Source: Citrobacter sp. R56 (GTDB lineage Bacteria; Pseudomonadota; Gammaproteobacteria; Enterobacterales; Enterobacteriaceae). Taken from it: 64,000 nt of DNA. This document shows positions 8,212 through 17,444 of this stretch, piece after piece. The number at the start of each line of letters is the position of its first letter. Positions within the stretch are counted from its first letter, which is position 1. The notes beneath the pieces were generated by a model. That model made no database searches. It was not told the DNA's origin and was given only the letters and a program-made list of their open reading frames with translations. The stretch is taken from assembly GCF_016811995.1 (NCBI RefSeq), contig NZ_CP069159.1, positions 2,790,001 through 2,854,000 of the forward strand. The letters run 5' to 3'. The translations under genes and the position numbers were made by a program.

Positions 8212-11200
8212 TAATCCAAGTGGATCAATTTTCAATATTGGATTCAGCGGATACTGATATAGATTCCATCCTCCTCTCAGCCCTATCGGATCCTGCGTGA
8301 TATATATCCCCTGCGCCGGATCATAATACCGGTGCCGGTTATAGTGCAGCCCCGACTCCTCGTCATACCACTGGCCCGGCAGCCTCAGCGTCTGCTCCAT
8401 CTTCTTCGGATTGTCTTCGGAAAGAACATTTCCCCACGGGTCTAATTCAGCCTTCCAGTCCGTCTGTCCCTCCTGGTTGATCAGCGCCACCGGCGCGCCA
8501 CGGTGGTCACACTGATAAAGATGAATTTTTCGGATATTCACCACCGGCAGCGGGTCAAGCTGCGCCGCCATCAATTGTGCTGGGATGTTCGCAAATTCCA
8601 GCCAGTTGCGGCTACGTTCCGACAGGTTTCCGGTCCTCAGTTCGTCCTCCAGACGCTCCATGTCTTCATACTCCTGCGCGGTAAACGGTATCTGGCTGTG
8701 CTGCTGTAACTTCTGTGCCAGAGGGGTATACGCTTCGTCTCCGCCCTCGCTTTCCACCCTCAGCAGCGGCGTAAAGCTGCCGGGTTCGTAGAGAGTGTAC
8801 ATTTTCTGGCCGTTTTTCTCCGTCTGCACCAGCCTGTCCCCATCCCAGCCGTAGCGCGTGGTGTCGCTCTGGTTATTGCGTTTTATTGTTTTGCTGATGC
8901 GCCGCCCGTACGGGTCGTAGCTGTAGGTCGCACGGGTGATGGCACCCGCCGGGGTCTGTTTCTCGTAGCCCGTCAAGCGGTGCAGCAGGTCGTAAGTGTA
9001 AAGATGCTTCTCCCGCTCGTTGTATTTTTTGATGAGGTTGCCCCACGCATCATACTCATACTGCCAGATGGCGTCTTTTGCCGGACGGTTGTCGAACTGC
9101 TGTCGTCCTTCCCCGTCCACCCGGTTGCCCGCCGGATCGTAGCGGTACACCGCGCTGAGACCCGGCTGTACCGCGCTGATTAAACGTCCGTGTTCATCGT
9201 AACCATACTGCCGTTCTGCACCGGTGCCGGTGAGCTGACCCAGGATGTCGTACCGGTAGTCCTGTGACTCACTGCCGGTCACTTTTTCTGCCAGCTGGCC
9301 CGCTACCGTGTAGCGCCGCTGCTCCCGGCAAGGCCCGAATACCCGCTCCGCTTCCCGGTGCAGCTTATCGCGCGCCAGCTCCACCATGACATGACCGCCC
9401 AGGCTGACGCCGATAAGATGCCCGCTGCCGTAGCGCTGCCAGCCGGCCTGCGGCAGCGCGCCGTACTGTGTCTGCTGTTCATTGCCCGGTGCGTCGTAAC
9501 GGTGGCCGGTTTTGTGTTGCCAGATGGCCTCCCCGTCGGCGTTATATGCGGTCTGCACTTCTTCGGCGATGTGCCCGCCCGCGTTATAGCGCCAGCTGAC
9601 GCTGGTGTTGTTGTCCCTGACTTCGGTCAGTTGCCCCGCATCACTGTAACGGTAGTTGGTTGTCGTGCGGCGGTCTTCCGTTTCGCAATGGTGCGCACTC
9701 AGACGTCCGCTGTCGTCATAGTCGTACTGATGATGAATGTCACCGTCATCCCGCCCGGTCAGCCGGCCCGCCGCGTCATAGCGGTAGCGCTGTGCTCTGC
9801 CATCAAACGCCACCTCCTCCGTCAGCCGGTCCATCACGTCATAGCTGAAGCGGTACGGACGCCGGTTCTCGTTGGTCAGACCGGTGAGCCGCCCCGCCAG
9901 GTCGTAATGGTATTCCCTCACCAGCCCGCCCTGACGGGTTTCGGTGAGATGACCGCGTTTGTCACGGGTCAGAAGCTGTTCTCTGCCATCCGGAAGAATC
10001 ACAGAGGTAACGTCACCTGCACGGTTGTACCGGTAACGGGTGGTTCGCCCTTCAGCGTCGGTGCTGCTGACCCGGTTGCCGCGTGCGTCGTACTCATGCG
10101 TAAGGTGACTGCCTTCCTCGCCGCGGGTTTCGGTCAGATTGCCCCACGGGTCATACGTGTAAGTAGTTTTATAACCGCTGCAGTCGGTATAACGGACAAG
10201 CTGGCCATAGCGGCTCCACTGCAGGTGTCTTTTTCCACCTGCAGCGTCTTCGATTGTTGTCGGCTGTTCGTCTGTGGCACCGGCATAGTGGTAGCGGATG
10301 GTGCTGCCGTCTGCCGCCGTCTGTGCAGTTATCCGCCCGAGAGAATCATAGTCGTTGCAGGTGGCGCTGCCGTCCGGGGACAATATGGTGGTCAGCTGGC
10401 CCTGGCAGTTATAATCGAAGCGGGTTTCTTTTCCGTCCGGCCCTTTGATGCTGCTGACAGCGCCGCTGACCACATCCAGTGCCCAGGTGGTCTTTCTGCC
10501 CAGCGGGTCGATGATGGCGGTCAGCCGTCCGCTCGCATCGTACTTTTTCTCCACGCGACTGCCGTCCGGGTGGTCGATTCTGACCACCCGCTTTAAGCCG
10601 CCTTCACCTTCGGTGTGATACGTCCGTTGTCTGCCGTCGCTGTAGGTGACGAGGGTTTTGTCCGGCTGGTAGTCAAAGTGATAGTCCAGTCCCTGGCCGT
10701 CTTCGGTTAGCTGTCGTACCGCCCGGCCTTCATCGTCGTACTCATACGCCGTCGCCGGGCGACCGGTATGTCGCTGCCCGCTCATCCGCCCCGGACAGCC
10801 CGGGTGGTAAGCAAAGGCGCGCACCTCCGTGCCGCTGCGGTCAGACACGCTGAGCAGTTCGCCGTGTGCGCTGTAGCCGTAGCGCGCCAGCGGTTGTTCC
10901 GGTATCGTCTCGCCGCCATCACGCGCCAGCCAGACGGCCGCCAGCCTGACGCCGCTGTCCTGTTCCGTGGCGGCAACCGCCTGTATCAGCACCAGCCGGT
11001 AATGCCGGCCACTGCCGTCGGTGACGCCAGTGATGCGCCCCGTAAACTCCCCCTCCTGCGCCCGTTCCAGCACCATGCTGCGCCCGAAGCGGTCACGCTG
11101 CATCTGCAGCAGCTGACGGCCCGGCTGCACCGCACCTTCATGGCTGAATATCCACCAGGGCCCCAGCGGGTCGCTGGTCACAAAGTACAGCTCAGGGTGA

Positions 11201-11706
11201 TGTCGTGCCTCTTCCGGGAGCGTCTGCCACAGCGGTTGCAGTACGTCTGACTGCCCGCCTTCCAGGACTGCGGCCCCGCCGCGGACTATCCATAATTTCT
11301 CACTGCGGCTGTAGGTCAGTTCGCCTGCGCTGAGCGGGTCGAAGGTGATGCTGCGACCTTTATCGTCGTTGAGGATAAGCGTATCCGCCTTCACCAGCAG
11401 GCTGACTTCCGCCGCCTGGTTCCAGCCGGGGCCGAATAACCCCACAGGGGCCGGTGTCGGGGTCCGGTAACTGGAATAGCTGCGGCTGATAACAAAGGGC
11501 ACCGGACCGGGCAGCGCGACATCCACTTCATTGGGCAGGACTTTGGCACCGAGAACGGGGTTAACCGGGTCGCCTTCGGTGACGCCGTCCGGGCACACAG
11601 AACAGGCAATGCCGCCCTGACTGCCTATCAGAACGGTCAGCGAACCCTGCACAATCTGACCGTTCGCCACGCCGTCGCTTATCCGGCTCGCGGGTTTTCC
11701 ACTCAT
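7759..11706 (-). CDS. Rhs polymorphic toxin with PAAR-like start and unrecognised C-terminal tip
   Basis: 1315 residues from the ATG at 11706 (MSGKPASRISDG), preceded by AAAGGA; a longer reading adds 41 implausible residues. The first 60 residues resemble the end of a PAAR spike domain (VQGSLTVLIGSQGG), and a DUF6531-like segment follows (PVNPVLGAKVLPNEVD). Then comes a long GC-rich array of YD repeats that forms the Rhs cocoon. The conserved core end (QDPIGLRGGWNLYQYPLNPI to DPLGL) is intact. The last 150 residues are AT-rich and unrelated to the core. Such proteins are delivered by type VI secretion; no VgrG or Hcp gene is in the window. Confidence 0.93.
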   Translation of the reverse strand: MSGKPASRISDGVANGQIVQGSLTVLIGSQGGIACSVCPDGVTEGDPVNPVLGAKVLPNEVDVALPGPVPFVISRSYSSYRTPTPAPVGLFGPGWNQAAEVSLLVKADTLILNDDKGRSITFDPLSAGELTYSRSEKLWIVRGGAAVLEGGQSDVLQPLWQTLPEEARHHPELYFVTSDPLGPWWIFSHEGAVQPGRQLLQMQRDRFGRSMVLERAQEGEFTGRITGVTDGSGRHYRLVLIQAVAATEQDSGVRLAAVWLARDGGETIPEQPLARYGYSAHGELLSVSDRSGTEVRAFAYHPGCPGRMSGQRHTGRPATAYEYDDEGRAVRQLTEDGQGLDYHFDYQPDKTLVTYSDGRQRTYHTEGEGGLKRVVRIDHPDGSRVEKKYDASGRLTAIIDPLGRKTTWALDVVSGAVSSIKGPDGKETRFDYNCQGQLTTILSPDGSATCNDYDSLGRITAQTAADGSTIRYHYAGATDEQPTTIEDAAGGKRHLQWSRYGQLVRYTDCSGYKTTYTYDPWGNLTETRGEEGSHLTHEYDARGNRVSSTDAEGRTTRYRYNRAGDVTSVILPDGREQLLTRDKRGHLTETRQGGLVREYHYDLAGRLTGLTNENRRPYRFSYDVMDRLTEEVAFDGRAQRYRYDAAGRLTGRDDGDIHHQYDYDDSGRLSAHHCETEDRRTTTNYRYSDAGQLTEVRDNNTSVSWRYNAGGHIAEEVQTAYNADGEAIWQHKTGHRYDAPGNEQQTQYGALPQAGWQRYGSGHLIGVSLGGHVMVELARDKLHREAERVFGPCREQRRYTVAGQLAEKVTGSESQDYRYDILGQLTGTGAERQYGYDEHGRLISAVQPGLSAVYRYDPAGNRVDGEGRQQFDNRPAKDAIWQYEYDAWGNLIKKYNEREKHLYTYDLLHRLTGYEKQTPAGAITRATYSYDPYGRRISKTIKRNNQSDTTRYGWDGDRLVQTEKNGQKMYTLYEPGSFTPLLRVESEGGDEAYTPLAQKLQQHSQIPFTAQEYEDMERLEDELRTGNLSERSRNWLEFANIPAQLMAAQLDPLPVVNIRKIHLYQCDHRGAPVALINQEGQTDWKAELDPWGNVLSEDNPKKMEQTLRLPGQWYDEESGLHYNRHRYYDPAQGIYITQDPIGLRGGWNLYQYPLNPILKIDPLGLSGIDDLGIWLGQPGMKEAYNNAVAQYEDSIPQPTSIWEFTGWNEDKGRKFGNSYVNVNAMCKDQFGNTKSVNARTFQTGLFSINEIDAGRGVPDPSENVSSKSAPVNTIADCMDGLAKAHSRALTCGSKSGYRCFMDTGATPALGKKLCE

Positions 11707-12084
11707 TGCTGATATCCTTTTATTGTGGCGCATCTGTCCATAACTGACTGCACTGGTCAGAATGATAAATACTGTTCCTGTATAAAACGGATACTCTCCT
11801 TTAGAGTTTACTTTTTTGACGAATATCAATGGGGCAGGTTAATAAGAAGAATATTTAATAAAAGTTAACTGTGTAGCACTCAATATATTTTTGGATAAAA
11901 TAAATACTCCTTCAGTATTCATGACGTAATTATATTTAATCTGCAATATTATTATATTCAGTGCCGACTTCCGGTAAAACTGCCTGTCGATCTTAATCCA
12001 TCGTTATATCAGTTTATTGCTGACTCTCACTGTTACTGGTTCAGGCCGCCTTAAGCTGCCGCATATAAATATAGGTTGCTGTAT
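11707..12084. other. AT-rich gap upstream of the Rhs gene
   Basis: About 380 bases, AT-rich, with no credible coding sequence. It presumably contains the Rhs promoter, but no convincing -35/-10 pair could be fixed. Confidence 0.6.
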
Positions 12085-12450
12085 CCCCCTCGCAGCATTT
12101 ATAGAGACAATCCGATCACCACCGCATACCTCAAGCAGTTCCGCTTTATGTACATACGCAACGCCCAGTTGGTGGTGTATTCGTTCATCGTTTTGTACGG
12201 GTTATAGTCGCCAGGAAACACCAGTTCCAGATGACCAGTAATCTCCTGTATCTGTTTCAGAATGGCTATCGGCTGGTGGGAGAGCGGCACGATATGCAGG
12301 GGTAGCAATTGCGCCAAGACCTGAAAAAACACTTTACCGATGGTTTCGTGGGTGGCGGGGATAGTCCAGATTTTGTTTCGAAAATCAATATCGATCCAGC
12401 GGGCGAAACGCTGTTTTATGGAGCGGATAAACAGGCACAGCGTCAGCCCT
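12085..12450 (-). pseudogene. P4-type tyrosine integrase remnant
   Basis: Minus-strand translation gives LTLCLFIRSIKQRFARWIDIDF, then IWTIPATHET, HIVPLSHQPIAIL, ITGHLELVFPG and TTNWALRMY. These line up in order with the catalytic domain of P4-family integrases (LLLLTFVRPGELR-ARW-EID, WTIPA, H-VPLS-QA, TGH-VFP, NALRRMGY). The N-terminal DNA-binding part and the final catalytic H-R-Y segment are missing, there is an insertion after IPATHE, and no start exists. It marks the island at the serX tRNA, whose 3' end is a typical site for this family. Confidence 0.8.
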
Positions 12451-12513
12451 CCGCTTTGAAGCGCTTTTCAGTAGAGTCAATTTTCCCGGTGAGATAGCCG
12501 CAAATACGAACAC

Positions 12514-12543
12514 GGCTAAAAACAAAGCCCGGTTTCCCGGGCT
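12514..12543 (-). terminator. phoH terminator
   Basis: On the minus strand AGCCCGG, loop GAAA, CCGGGCT is followed by TTGTTTTT, 18 bases after the phoH stop. Confidence 0.85.
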
Positions 12544-12560
12544 ATGAGATCACACTACCG

Positions 12561-13349
12561 CTAGCTGTATGCATTAAGCGTGCGTTGGCAGAGCGCTGAA
12601 CGTACGCAATCGTCTTTGTTGAATCGGATAATCCCGACCATCTCATCTTCTTCAAAACGCGCTAACGCGTCACTGAGCCCTGACTGAACGTGAGCGGGTA
12701 AATCGCATTGGGTAATATCACCATTCACGATCACCGTGACGTTCTCCCCGAGGCGAGTTAAAAACATTTTCATCTGCGCTGCAGTCACATTCTGAGCCTC
12801 GTCGAGAATGACAACTGCGTTTTCAAATGTACGTCCGCGCATATAAGCGAACGGCGCGATTTCCACCTTACCAATCTCAGGTCGCAGGCAGTACTGCATA
12901 AAAGACGCACCCAGACGTTTCACCAGCACATCGTAGACCGGGCGAAAATAAGGCGCGAATTTCTCAGATACATCTCCAGGCAAGAAGCCGAGATCTTCGT
13001 CGGCCTGCAGGACTGGACGGGTGACAATGATCCTTTCTACATCTTTATGTATCAGGGCCTCTGCTGCTTTTGCCGCGCTGATCCAGGTTTTACCACATCC
13101 GGCTTCACCCGTAGCGAAGATCAGCTGTTTACTCTCAATGGCATTCAGGTACTGCGCCTGAGCCTCATTTCGCGCAGCAATTGGTGTTGCGTCGCGGCTG
13201 TCGCGCGCCATGCCAATTGCTTCTACGCCGCTCATCTGCACAAGCGAGGTGACCGACTCTTCTTCACGTTGTTTGTGGCTACGCGAATCCCGTCTCAGCA
13301 CACGCTTTGCTTCACGACGAGCTTTGATCACTGCTTTTTGTCTTCCCAT
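12561..13349 (-). CDS. phoH: PhoH, phosphate-starvation-inducible ATPase
   Basis: 262 residues from the ATG at 13349 (MGRQKAVIKARRE), which has AAGGTG at a good distance; longer readings start in sequence that does not look coding. GEAGCGKT (81-88) is the Walker A motif and VVILDEAQ (179-186) the Walker B. PhoH belongs to the RNA helicase/NTPase family linked to RNA metabolism and is part of the Pho regulon in E. coli. A possible Pho box lies about 410 bases upstream. Its terminator borders the integrase remnant on the left. Confidence 0.93.
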   Translation of the reverse strand: MGRQKAVIKARREAKRVLRRDSRSHKQREEESVTSLVQMSGVEAIGMARDSRDATPIAARNEAQAQYLNAIESKQLIFATGEAGCGKTWISAAKAAEALIHKDVERIIVTRPVLQADEDLGFLPGDVSEKFAPYFRPVYDVLVKRLGASFMQYCLRPEIGKVEIAPFAYMRGRTFENAVVILDEAQNVTAAQMKMFLTRLGENVTVIVNGDITQCDLPAHVQSGLSDALARFEEDEMVGIIRFNKDDCVRSALCQRTLNAYS

Positions 13350-13838
13350 GGATAGCACCTTGAGTTGTAGGTATACATCACACGTGCCGCTGGCAGCACG
13401 ATTATGCGCACACACATCTGAGGGTTGGCTTCCTTGTAAGCCATAGCTTGCCTTCTAAAAAGACACCACACACGGCTACGCGCACCGTATACGGCGTCAG
13501 TAACAATGCTAAGAAGAAGTGAGAGAAATTTAGGGGTGACGAGTGGGCTACCGGAGGAGAAACTTCCGCGTAAGGTACTGCGGTTACTGTGAAAAGCATG
13601 TCCAGTTGAGGACCTTACCATTCGCGATCTCCATAGTGAATGACCATCACTGCCGGGAACTACCGCTCATACGTATAATTACATCAGAATCGATCATTAA
13701 CGCAACAACATTTTTACTTTACATTAACGAAAAATTCTCTTTGTTCTGACAGTAGTCTCTTACAGGGATATGACAAAATTATTTCAGAAGATGGGTTAGA
13801 TCAAAAAATAATATTTTCATTCATGAGGATGAGAGTGA
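13350..13838. promoter_or_regulatory. phoH leader and upstream region, with possible Pho box
   Basis: About 490 bases without a convincing gene. On the minus strand the heptamers TTGTCAT (13776-13770) and CTGTAAG (13765-13759) are four bases apart, as in a Pho box (CTGTCAT direct repeats), with a third, CTGTCAG, at 13752-13746. This would put the phoH promoter near 13735 with a leader of almost 400 bases. The site call is tentative; the spacing to the third repeat is 6 rather than 4. Confidence 0.5.
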
Positions 13839-13861
13839 AGCCCCGCAGGAAAAGCGGGGCT
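13839..13861 (-). terminator. efeB terminator hairpin
   Basis: AGCCCCGC, 7-base loop, GCGGGGCT, six bases past the efeB stop. The T run is weak on the minus strand, so efficiency is uncertain. Confidence 0.6.
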
Positions 13862-13866
13862 GACGA

Positions 13867-15150
13867 TCAGGCTTCCAGCAGGGATTGCCCCAGATAGCGG
13901 TCGGCGTTTTTTACGCCGGGGAGTGCGAAGAAGTAGCCGCCGCCTATTGGCTTAACGTACTCCTCAAGCGCTTCACCATTCAGCCGTTTTTGCACGGCCA
14001 AGAAGCCTTTTTCCAGATCGTGCTGATAACAGACGAACAGCAGTCCCATATCCAGTTGCCCCGAATTGGTCACGCCGAGCGAGTAACTGTAGCCACGGCG
14101 CATCATCAGGCTGGATTGGGTTTCTGCCGTGCGCGGATTCGCCAGTCGAATATGGCTATCCAGCGCAATCACATTCCCTTCCGGGTCGCTGGCGTAATCC
14201 GGCACATCATGCTCGTGCTGCATGCCCAGCGGCGCCCCGGTCTGTTTATCGCGGCCAAAAATGGTCTGCTGCTCTTTCAGCGGCGTCCTGTCCCAGAACT
14301 CGACGCGGAACTGAATCAGCCGGACGGCCTGATAACTGCCCCCTGTCGCCCACGCAGGTTCCCCTTGTTCTGCGGTCACCCACACCACATCCTGCATCAG
14401 CCTGGCGTCTGAGCTGTCGGGATTGGCGGTGCCATCTTTAAAGCCCAGTAGATTGACCGGCGTCTCTTTTCCCTTACTGCGTGCAGCGTGATCGGAGATA
14501 AATCCTTCCCGCTTCCAGCGCACGCTCAGGAGATCCGGCGTGTGCTTAATAATGTCACGCAACGCATGTATCACCGTATCCTGGGTATTGGCGCAAATCT
14601 GTAACAGCAGATCCCCGTGGCATAAGCCCGCATCCAGTGAATCATTCGGAAAGCGCGTCATTTTCTGCAGTTTTTTCGGCATCTGAGCCTGTAATCCATA
14701 GCGCTCATCGAACAACGCGTGCCCCACCGAGAGCGTCATGGTCAGATTATCAGGTGCGATCCAGGCGCCGAGGATCCCTGAATCCATAGGCGGCAAGCGA
14801 GAATTTGGCGTTTCAGGCGCTGGCCCTCCCGTCGTCAGGAAGGCGATACGGCGCGTCAACAGGCGAAACAGACGTTCGAGATCCGTTTTATCACTGGCCA
14901 GAATGTCAAAGGCCACCAGCACCATAGAGGCCTGCTGGGGCGTGAGAATACCCGCCTGATGTTCGCCGTAGAAGGGTTGTGTTTCGCTGCGGGCAGCCGG
15001 CGACAAGGTCCCCGGCGCACTTTGCGGTTTTTGAGCATGGGCCACCGGGCAGCCCCCCGCCAGCGCCAGCGCGCCGCCCAATGCCCCCATCCCTTTCAGT
15101 AAACGTCGGCGCGACGGTTCGCTCACGCCGTTTTCATTATCTTGCTGCAT
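13867..15150 (-). CDS. efeB: EfeB, Tat-exported DyP-type haem peroxidase
   Basis: 427 residues. A twin-arginine signal (SRRRLLKG, residues 13-20) precedes a hydrophobic stretch and AHA cleavage site. The DyP signature GFKDG is at 236-240 and the haem-binding His region follows further on. EfeB is a periplasmic peroxidase of the EfeUOB ferrous iron uptake system. It is last in efeUOB, 5 bases after efeO, and the RR signal is intact. Confidence 0.97.
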   Translation of the reverse strand: MQQDNENGVSEPSRRRLLKGMGALGGALALAGGCPVAHAQKPQSAPGTLSPAARSETQPFYGEHQAGILTPQQASMVLVAFDILASDKTDLERLFRLLTRRIAFLTTGGPAPETPNSRLPPMDSGILGAWIAPDNLTMTLSVGHALFDERYGLQAQMPKKLQKMTRFPNDSLDAGLCHGDLLLQICANTQDTVIHALRDIIKHTPDLLSVRWKREGFISDHAARSKGKETPVNLLGFKDGTANPDSSDARLMQDVVWVTAEQGEPAWATGGSYQAVRLIQFRVEFWDRTPLKEQQTIFGRDKQTGAPLGMQHEHDVPDYASDPEGNVIALDSHIRLANPRTAETQSSLMMRRGYSYSLGVTNSGQLDMGLLFVCYQHDLEKGFLAVQKRLNGEALEEYVKPIGGGYFFALPGVKNADRYLGQSLLEA

Positions 15151-15155
15151 GGTGC

Positions 15156-16283
15156 TTAATCCAGACCCAGTACGCCGCGCAATTGAGACAAATCTTCCGC
15201 CAGCGTCGTGATTGGCCCTTTCAGGGCGTTACGATCGGCATCGGTCAGCTTGTCATAGGTTTCAAACCCGTCTTTGGTGCGATATTTCGCCAGGATGGCA
15301 TCCACTTTCTTAAAGTTGGCATCCACTTTCGCCAGCAATTCCGCATTGGATTTTTGGAGCTGCGGGCGCAGAAGGTTGACGATTTTTTGCGCGCCATCGA
15401 CGTTTGCCTGGAAGTCCCACAGGTCAGTTCGGCTATAGCGTTCTTCTTCACCGCTGATTTTGCTGGCCGCCACTTCTTCAATCAGAGCAGCCGCGCCACC
15501 CACCACTTTTGACGGCGGGAAAGCCAACTCGCTGATACGTGTTTGCAGATCAACTACGTCGGTATAAAGTTGGTCGGCATATTTTTCCATGCCTTTCGTA
15601 CTGTTGTCGCCGAACAGGGCTTTTTCCAGACGGTGGAAGCCGGTAAATTTCGGATCCGCCGCTTTCTGTTCGTAATCATCTTCACGCGCATCGATACTGC
15701 CATCAAGATCAGAGAAGAGTTCTGCGATTGGTTCAATACGCTCGTAATGCTGACGCGTTGGCGCATACAGTGATTTTGCTTTCTCGATATCACCCGCTTT
15801 AATGGCATCGGTAAACGCTTTTGTGCCGGTCACCAGTTGTGCGGTCTCTGCCGTGACATACGCTTTATACTCAGTAATCGCGCCACTCAGACTCAATAAT
15901 GCATCGCTTTGCGCCGCCTCTGCCGTTGCGCTGCCTTTCACGATCAGCTTCCCTTTCGGGTTGGTCAGCAGACCGCAGGTCATGTCATATTCACCCGGTT
16001 GCAGATTTACGGTCATTTTCTGACTGAAACCTGGGGCGATGTTTTCGCGTTCTTCCACCACCATCACGCCTTTGAGGATTTCCCACTCCAGCGCTTTCTG
16101 GCTGTGGTTCAGAATAATGAACTGCGTTTTCCCGGCATTCACTGTCAGGGTCATCGGTTCACACTGTTTATCATTAACGGTGACTTTAACCTGTGGAATA
16201 TCAGCTGCATGAGCAGTAAAAGCGGAGGCGAACAGCGCAGCAATACCCAACTGCAGCGCGTTACGGCGGAAGTTAATCGTCAT
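15156..16283 (-). CDS. efeO: EfeO, periplasmic iron-binding component
   Basis: 375 residues with a signal peptide ending at AHAADIP. The N-terminal third is a cupredoxin-like domain ([17 protein letters not shown]). The rest is the M75-peptidase-like domain with its HxxE motif as HRLE at 217-220. EfeO is thought to capture ferrous iron and pass it with EfeB to the EfeU permease. It lies 57 bases after efeU and 5 before efeB. Confidence 0.97.
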   Translation of the reverse strand: MTINFRRNALQLGIAALFASAFTAHAADIPQVKVTVNDKQCEPMTLTVNAGKTQFIILNHSQKALEWEILKGVMVVEERENIAPGFSQKMTVNLQPGEYDMTCGLLTNPKGKLIVKGSATAEAAQSDALLSLSGAITEYKAYVTAETAQLVTGTKAFTDAIKAGDIEKAKSLYAPTRQHYERIEPIAELFSDLDGSIDAREDDYEQKAADPKFTGFHRLEKALFGDNSTKGMEKYADQLYTDVVDLQTRISELAFPPSKVVGGAAALIEEVAASKISGEEERYSRTDLWDFQANVDGAQKIVNLLRPQLQKSNAELLAKVDANFKKVDAILAKYRTKDGFETYDKLTDADRNALKGPITTLAEDLSQLRGVLGLD

Positions 16284-16340
16284 GACTCATCCCTTTAAAT
16301 AAGTATGTTGTAACTAAGTAGTTTTCTGCGCCACATTTTT

Positions 16341-17174
16341 TCAGGGTGCTGTACGAGACGCCGTCGTACCTGCACGAGGCGGCAGCGCAAACAGCACCAA
16401 CGCCGGAATCAGATAGATAAACCAGACCGCGACTTCACTCACGCTGGGTGCTTCCTGATAGCCAAAAATCCCCTCCAGCAGCGTTCCAAACAGCGAGTGC
16501 GTAGAGAGGATACTGCTCATATCAAATGCCACATCCTGGAAGTGGTTCCACAGTCCCGCTTCGTGAAACGCGCGGATCGCACCGGCAGCAAGCCCGGCCG
16601 CAACCAGCAAAATGAACAGGCTGGTCCATTTGAAAAAAGCGCCAAGATTAAGGCGGATCCCACCCCAATACAGTAAGAAACCGAGCACCACTGCGGTTGC
16701 CAGCCCCAGCATCGCGCCCAGCGGCGGCCAGAACCCAACGTCCTGTTGAAACGCAGCCAACAGGAAGAACACCGATTCCAGTCCTTCACGGGCAACGGCG
16801 AAGAAGACCATCATGACCAACGCCCAGCCGTGATGATTTCCCCGCTGCAATGCGGTGTCGACAGTCTGCTCCAGTTGTACTTTGACGTTGCGCGACACTT
16901 TGCGCATCCAGAACACCATCCAGGTCAGGATCACCACGGCAATGACTGCCACAATGCCTTCAAACAGCTCTTGTTCCTTCTGCGGAAATTCACCCGTGGT
17001 TTCATTGATGAAGACCCCTAACGCCAGGCACAATCCCGCCGCCAATATCACCCCAATCCACATCACACCAATCCAGCGACCACGCTGGGTACGCTTCAGA
17101 TAGCTGGCGATCAAACTCACAATCAGCGCAGCTTCTAACCCTTCGCGTAACATAATTAGAAACGGAACAAACAT
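16341..17174 (-). CDS. efeU: EfeU, Ftr1-type ferrous iron permease
   Basis: 277 residues with seven predicted membrane helices. Both REGLE iron-transport motifs are present, at 10-14 and 129-133. The reading frame is intact, unlike E. coli K-12, where the gene carries a frameshift. It is first in efeUOB and has a Fur-like operator about 60 bases upstream, so expression is likely iron-repressed. Confidence 0.97.
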   Translation of the reverse strand: MFVPFLIMLREGLEAALIVSLIASYLKRTQRGRWIGVMWIGVILAAGLCLALGVFINETTGEFPQKEQELFEGIVAVIAVVILTWMVFWMRKVSRNVKVQLEQTVDTALQRGNHHGWALVMMVFFAVAREGLESVFFLLAAFQQDVGFWPPLGAMLGLATAVVLGFLLYWGGIRLNLGAFFKWTSLFILLVAAGLAAGAIRAFHEAGLWNHFQDVAFDMSSILSTHSLFGTLLEGIFGYQEAPSVSEVAVWFIYLIPALVLFALPPRAGTTASRTAP

Positions 17175-17233
17175 GCCGGGAACCCTTAAACGTTATTCTC
17201 AGTCAACTGATGCAAAGAAAAGTAAATTACAGT

Positions 17234-17252
17234 GATAGTGATTATCATTACA
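17234..17252 (-). promoter_or_regulatory. Fur box of efeUOB
   Basis: On the minus strand TGTAATGATAATCACTATC closely fits the 19-base Fur consensus GATAATGATAATCATTATC. It lies 60 bases upstream of efeU. Confidence 0.8.
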
Positions 17253-17349
17253 GAGAAAGAAAACTCAAGCAGAATGTTTTGATTATGATGAGTGAATGTA
17301 AATAGCTAGCTAATTAATGGTTATTAATACTTTAGAGAATGCTGAGACG

Positions 17350-17372
17350 AAAAAGCCCGCACGCGGCGGGCT
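17350..17372 (-). terminator. putP terminator
   Basis: On the minus strand AGCCCGC, short loop, GCGGGCT is followed by TTTTTCG. It lies downstream of the putP stop, beyond a REP-like element. Confidence 0.8.
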
Positions 17373-17387
17373 GGAGAGTGTTTTTGC

Positions 17388-17420
17388 CGGATGACCACGC
17401 GTAAGCGTCTTATCCGGCCA
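17388..17420. repeat. REP-like palindrome
   Basis: GCCGGATGACCACGCGTAAG followed by CGTCTTATCCGGCC is an imperfect palindrome of the enterobacterial REP type. It lies between the putP stop and its terminator. A related element is at 58437-58530. Confidence 0.75.
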
Positions 17421-17444
17421 GCAATTCGATGCCTTCAGGCTCTG

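Noticed and set aside
9358-10596. 412-codon open frame on the plus strand
   Set aside because: Fully antisense to the Rhs YD-repeat core; the composition is a mirror of the GC-rich repeats, with no ribosome site or family.
12017-12241. Plus-strand open frame over the integrase remnant
   Set aside because: The minus strand shows ordered integrase motifs; the plus frame resembles nothing.
12451-12560. Search for a copy of the serX 3' end as right attachment site
   Set aside because: No match longer than a few bases was seen near the integrase remnant or phoH terminator.
13328-13621. 97-codon minus-strand frame overlapping the phoH start
   Set aside because: Out of frame with phoH and without family features; the phoH leader explains the region.
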